Assembly: GCA_028023455.1 (NCBI GenBank)
Contig: JAQFVV010012544.1
Coordinates: 1,622,501-1,686,500 of the forward strand
Reading direction: 5' to 3'
Length of the DNA stretch: 64,000 nucleotides
DNA from: Epiperipatus broadwayi
Taxonomy: Eukaryota; Onychophora; Udeonychophora; Euonychophora; Peripatidae
Shown here: positions 59,880 through 64,000 of the stretch, piece by piece
Numbering within the stretch: position 1 is the first letter of the stretch
How the letters are laid out: each line of letters begins with the position of its first letter
Program-made: the position numbers and the translations under genes
Notes under the pieces: generated by a model
What the model saw: only the letters and a program-made list of their open reading frames with translations
What the model was told of the DNA's origin: nothing
Databases searched by the model: none

Positions 59880-60115
59880 CAACAAAAATAAATGAGGTCT
59901 GTTATGAACCTATGGGTGGTTTTGCTAAAGGAAATTCCTGATATGTACAGGTAGATGATAAGAAATGCTGGCCCTCCAGCCAAAACGTATCTCTGAATAA
60001 TAATAAAATATTTTGATGTGCTGGACCTCCCATACACATCTTAAACGCAATGCCTGAAAATGGATCCCTTGGTATGAACTACGTCTACTTTGAGGGAGAG
60101 TAAAAGGTTGGATTG
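59880..60115. other. higher-GC island, possible decayed coding sequence
   Basis: In one plus frame the island reads VCYEPMGGFAKGNS, stop, YVQVDDKKCWPSSQNVSLNN then NKIF, stop, CAGPPIHILNAMPENGSLG followed by MNYVYFEGE. Both internal stops are TGA. They could be former Trp codons in a decaying gene, but the minus strand is also fairly open, and no family was recognised. Confidence 0.25.
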
Positions 60116-60376
60116 TTCATAGTTAAATTTCTGAAGGTCCTGATGAGTAAGTAGCAAAGCAAAATAATAAATGAATGGTTGTAGCTATAAAAAACATTAA
60201 TGCCTTAGACATATATATAGATAGTGTATCACTAACAAAATTAATAACTTAATTTCTAATTAAACTATCTCCCTGCCAAAATGGAAAGTCCCAGAAACCT
60301 TAGTCCTTTACTAAATGAATCATATATATTCTAACCTATTAAAATAAAGAAGATTCCTAATTATATTAGGAAATCC

Positions 60377-60413
60377 ATCCGGAAGGCCTCGACCTTCCGC
60401 CTACGCCTCGGAT
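60377..60413. repeat. GC-rich hairpin
   Basis: ATCCG pairs with CGGAT at the outside, and GGAAGG with CCTTCC at the inside around CCTCGA. It is unusually GC-rich for this window. With no T tract or gene nearby, it has no assigned role. Confidence 0.45.
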
Positions 60414-62054
60414 AGTCTGGATAATAAACTTTACCCCATAACTCTAATAATAATAATAGCTCTACGTTAGGTTAGTTCTATAATAATTCAGCTACAGCGA
60501 TATGCAGTTCAGACAGAGATAGAATTAAAAAAAAATTTATCATTAATAAAATAAATTTAACAAGAAAATTTAGAATAAACTAACATTCTTTCTCTATCCA
60601 AAACACATTCTCTGGGCTTTAAGTACGTGCACTGTTCAACAATGATGATGATGATTTTTCATGTCATTGTTATTACTACTGACTAAAACAAAATATTCAT
60701 TAATTTGCCAATATGATCTCAATATTTTTGTTATTATACAATTAGATGTTTCAATCTCTTAAGCCATGCCACGCTTGTAATATTGATCTGAATTTGATCA
60801 ATTATTAATTTAAGAGCACTTATAATAATGACACTAATCTCAGGGTTCTCTGTTATATTTAATAAAATTGCTCGGCAGTATTGTGTTGTCGCAGGTGACT
60901 GACATTCTGGTCGGCTAAAGGAAACATTTACCTTATTTAAATTCTAGGTGTCTTCATCCCCATATTAACTATTATAATATTTAATGAGATGATAACCATA
61001 TTCAATAACAACGCATAATTTTGAATAATAAAACCTTTTAAATCCAGAATCTCAGTCGGAATGATGAAAAGACAAGGGTGCTTTTGTGTCCCTCCATCAT
61101 CCATGACAACACAATAATTTAACTAAGATTTATTATTTGGATACTTCCCTAAATGTGTATTCAACAATGTGCAACCAAAGATAGTAGTTTGGGAATAAAG
61201 TGATTTTACACACATATAAAATAAAATAAAATGTCTTGGTCTGAAGTTTTCAATTCCACAAATAATTCTTATTAAAACATAATATAATGAAATATTTTGA
61301 TCTGCTTACAATTGTCTATCTGGTGTTTTGGATTTAAGATTTCATAAATGATTTTGGACTCAAGAAAGTATTGCAAGTATTATGCCAATACACTTTTATT
61401 TAGCACATAAGAAAAATGACTCAAAACAACTTGTAACAAAACGATAATTTATTATTAACTTATAACAAAATTCTAATTTTTTATTATGGTTGAACAAAAA
61501 TATCTTTTATGATTAACATAACAAACAAATATATACAATTTATTTGATCCCATATGGATAAAACAAAATATAACTAATATTAATTTGTCTATACTTTTAG
61601 ACTTGGATTCGAACTACTTCTTCATCTTATTTTTACATTTATGCAAATTGAATACAACAAAATAAATAGTATTATCGATACATCAACTAATTCGTTTCGT
61701 GTATCTTATATGAACGGTTACTTAAATTTATTGACTAACGATCTGTTTTTAAAACAAAATAATCTGATTCTAGGCAATGCGTACAAACGATTTTTATTAT
61801 CATATCTTTAATTAAATGATAATTTTTATTTAGATAACTTATTATAATTTATGGGTTACGTATCAGAAGTTACACTTATTATTTTAATGTTTATCTTAAT
61901 AACAACTGAATTTGTTATACACTGTTTTTCTCAGTATAAGTTATATTGTGAGTGCTAATTAATCATTAACCTAAATTAAACCTAGTATTTGAACCCTCTA
62001 TTGGCAAAATGAAAATTTTTAATCACGCAATTTTAAAACTTACTCTCTCCATTG
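60414..62054. other. AT-rich non-coding stretch
   Basis: No supported gene. A patch at 60880-60930 (GTCGCAGGTGACTGACATTC) stands out but was not identified. Confidence 0.45.
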
Positions 62055-62130
62055 ACTTACGTGTGGATTACCAGCACTATTCCGTCGCACAATTCAGACA
62101 TTGATCATATACACTAGCACGCTATTTATA
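62055..62130 (-). promoter_or_regulatory. TATA box plus splice-donor-like site (speculative promoter)
   Basis: On the minus strand TATAAATAG (62130-62122) is followed about 30 bp later by an initiator-like GATCAATG, and then by a consensus splice donor, CAC|GTAAGT, with GT at 62060-62059. The sequence upstream (62130-62690) is clearly less AT-rich than the surroundings. This could be the first exon of a minus-strand transcript or the promoter of an old LTR. No protein supports it. Confidence 0.3.
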
Positions 62131-64000
62131 CTAAATGGAGCTTGAGGAATTAACCTCCAATATACCCGTTATCTTGCCATAACTTTCTAAACAAACACAA
62201 TATTCAACACCTTCCATGGTGGAATTATCTCTATTTTCTCATGAGGTATATGGAATATCACCGAAGGGCTGTAGAATTAACTACTATATTAAATAGTTTG
62301 GTGGGTCCTTGCCTCTTAATTGGGCATAATAGGAACACACACCAAATATAATCCTCTCCTGGGATTTTAACGAATGAAATACCCTAAATACTATATAAAG
62401 TACTGATCGTCCTACTCTGAGAAGCGATCAATTGGGTTATAAACATACCCGAATACTAGATTTATCTATTCCCCTCATGGAAAATAAAGCTTTTGGGGAG
62501 ATTATTTTCTATCCCACAAAATAAGTACATTACAATTATTACTTAGGCGCGTATTAAGCCTATACCGATGCTATATCGGGGCAAGACAAGCAAATACACT
62601 AATTACACTAAATTTATGTTCCGGGGTATACTTAGATCAGCGTCTGATATCAATGGATATCACAGAATACAATAATAATTTTCACTTTTGCCAAAGAAAC
62701 ATTCAACAAATAATTGGAAGTATAGTATTTTGAACTAAACTAAGTGAATGCGTTAATACAGAATAATTGGGAATAAGTTCCTTAATTAACATAGTATAAA
62801 TTTGTTTCATACTTTAAATAAGTAATATTTTGTATAGCACTTCTCTTTAATTACTTCTGATAATTTTAACTAGATATTTTGCCTATTAAGTATCTAAATT
62901 CTTCTTCTTTTACGCATCTGACATCTAAATTGATACTCATAATTACATATCATAAGTAAACACATTTTATAAAAAAAAATAATAATATTTTTTTCATGTC
63001 AAATATAAATTTAACCTAGAATAATTACATAAAAACATACCTTTATGATTATAAGGTCATTTAAATATTGCTTGAATATAATAGCCTTTAACCTGCTGAT
63101 ATAAAAAAAAAAAAAATACACATAATTTTACAAATTAGTAAAAAAAAATCATTACTTAACAAGTGCTTATAATATCACTAAAAAAAAAATGTTTTCCGTT
63201 GGGCACTTTATCCAGATGAAGAACTTGATTCATTCGTAGTTCACGAAGCAAATTTAAACAAGAAACACATTTTATTATTTCATTTATAAAAAGTTGCCTT
63301 CATTCTGGTGCACTTAACAGTAGGCAAAGGAAAACATAGCAGCGTTGATTTTAATTCTTTCTTGAATTAACTGCTATAATTATGGGATCCAAGAAAACAA
63401 TACAGATTTTAACATTACGAATATTTGACAATAAACGATCACATATACAATTCTTTTCTTTTATGATTGGCGATACGTATCATTTTTTTTTTTTTTAGCT
63501 AGCTGCCTTATGAATAAAAGAATGTGCGAATTTTTCCAAAATATTATTTTTATTGACTGCAGCTGACTTACGTGGATATAAAGTTTTATGACTCCAATGG
63601 ATGTATAATATAACATATTATATTATAGTTATAATTAAATCACTAATGTTTATAGTTTTTATTCCTACTCTAGGAATTATAATTTTTCTTTAATAATGAA
63701 TACTCCGTAAATGCACACATACAAATTTTCCAATATTTGCCTTGAGAAAATTTATATTTCTTTTTAAAAAATATGCAGGTGCATAAGTAAATATCATTTA
63801 TTATTTATATTATTTCTGGATAATTTTCAGTGAATAAAACATATTTTAACGTGGGGAACTTGCATTATTTTCTAAAGCAGACAATTTCTGTTAGAAAGAG
63901 CGCGAAACTTTTTGGTTAACTTTCCTTGGCTTTTATAATATGTCTTTTAATTCTAGTTTTTCTTTTATACCATGAAAAAATTATTAAATAAGGCAAAGTT
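62131..64000. other. unassigned sequence to the window end
   Basis: The part at 62131-62690 is less AT-rich but has frequent stops in every frame. From 62700 on it is ordinary AT-rich DNA. No gene or element is supported. Confidence 0.5.

Noticed and set aside
62137-62690. Protein-like plus frame starting MELEELTSNIPVILP
   Set aside because: Stops occur about every 12 codons, the rate expected by chance at this base composition.

Overview
This window looks like nuclear DNA from an AT-rich invertebrate animal. By eye it is roughly three quarters A+T, it is full of homopolymer runs and short microsatellites, and almost every longer open frame is a low-complexity AT-rich shadow. The evidence for a metazoan is the mixture of mobile elements: tRNA-derived SINEs, RTE-like LINE tails, a Penelope-like GIY-YIG endonuclease with hammerhead-type ribozyme motifs, an LTR retrotransposon with a tRNA-Lys-like primer site, and many fold-back elements. 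I cannot name the phylum. I find no host protein-coding gene, tRNA, rRNA or CRISPR array that I can support; the window reads as intergenic or intronic DNA.

Layout. 1-9 kb: AT-rich DNA with two minus-strand SINEs (1550-1631, 2692-2807), the second inside a possible terminal-inverted-repeat element, then a large palindromic element (7459-8354) between 17-bp direct repeats. 9.3 kb: a complete 43-nt hammerhead ribozyme fold on the plus strand (9301-9343). 10-16 kb: a MITE-like element, direct repeats, three RTE-like LINE 3' fragments, a tRNA-derived SINE joined to a 42-bp tandem repeat, and the C-terminal part of a non-LTR reverse transcriptase. 17-31 kb: five fold-back or palindromic elements, two of them relatives of others in the window.

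31-43 kb: a tandem duplication that keeps an empty and a filled insertion site side by side; a decayed Lys/Glu-rich frame interrupted by a 346-bp TTAA-bordered element that carries a second complete hammerhead; a Penelope-like GIY-YIG fragment followed by a decayed hammerhead (34.7-35.2 kb), with a more decayed copy at 42.06-42.40 kb; and two further SINEs. 44-53 kb: an exact 68-bp tandem duplication and a structurally complete, young, non-autonomous LTR retrotransposon (47487-53025) with 1.9-kb LTRs and one intact 272-residue coiled-coil, Gag-like frame (49808-50626). 53-64 kb: AT-rich DNA with a minisatellite and a few higher-GC islands that may be exon, promoter or old-element remnants, none identified.

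The most notable signal is the recurrence of hammerhead self-cleaving ribozyme architecture: two complete 42-43-nt minimal type I folds in different surroundings, one decayed copy beside a Penelope endonuclease fragment, and one weaker look-alike inside a SINE. This points to a family of small ribozyme-bearing retroelements, or their passengers, in this genome.
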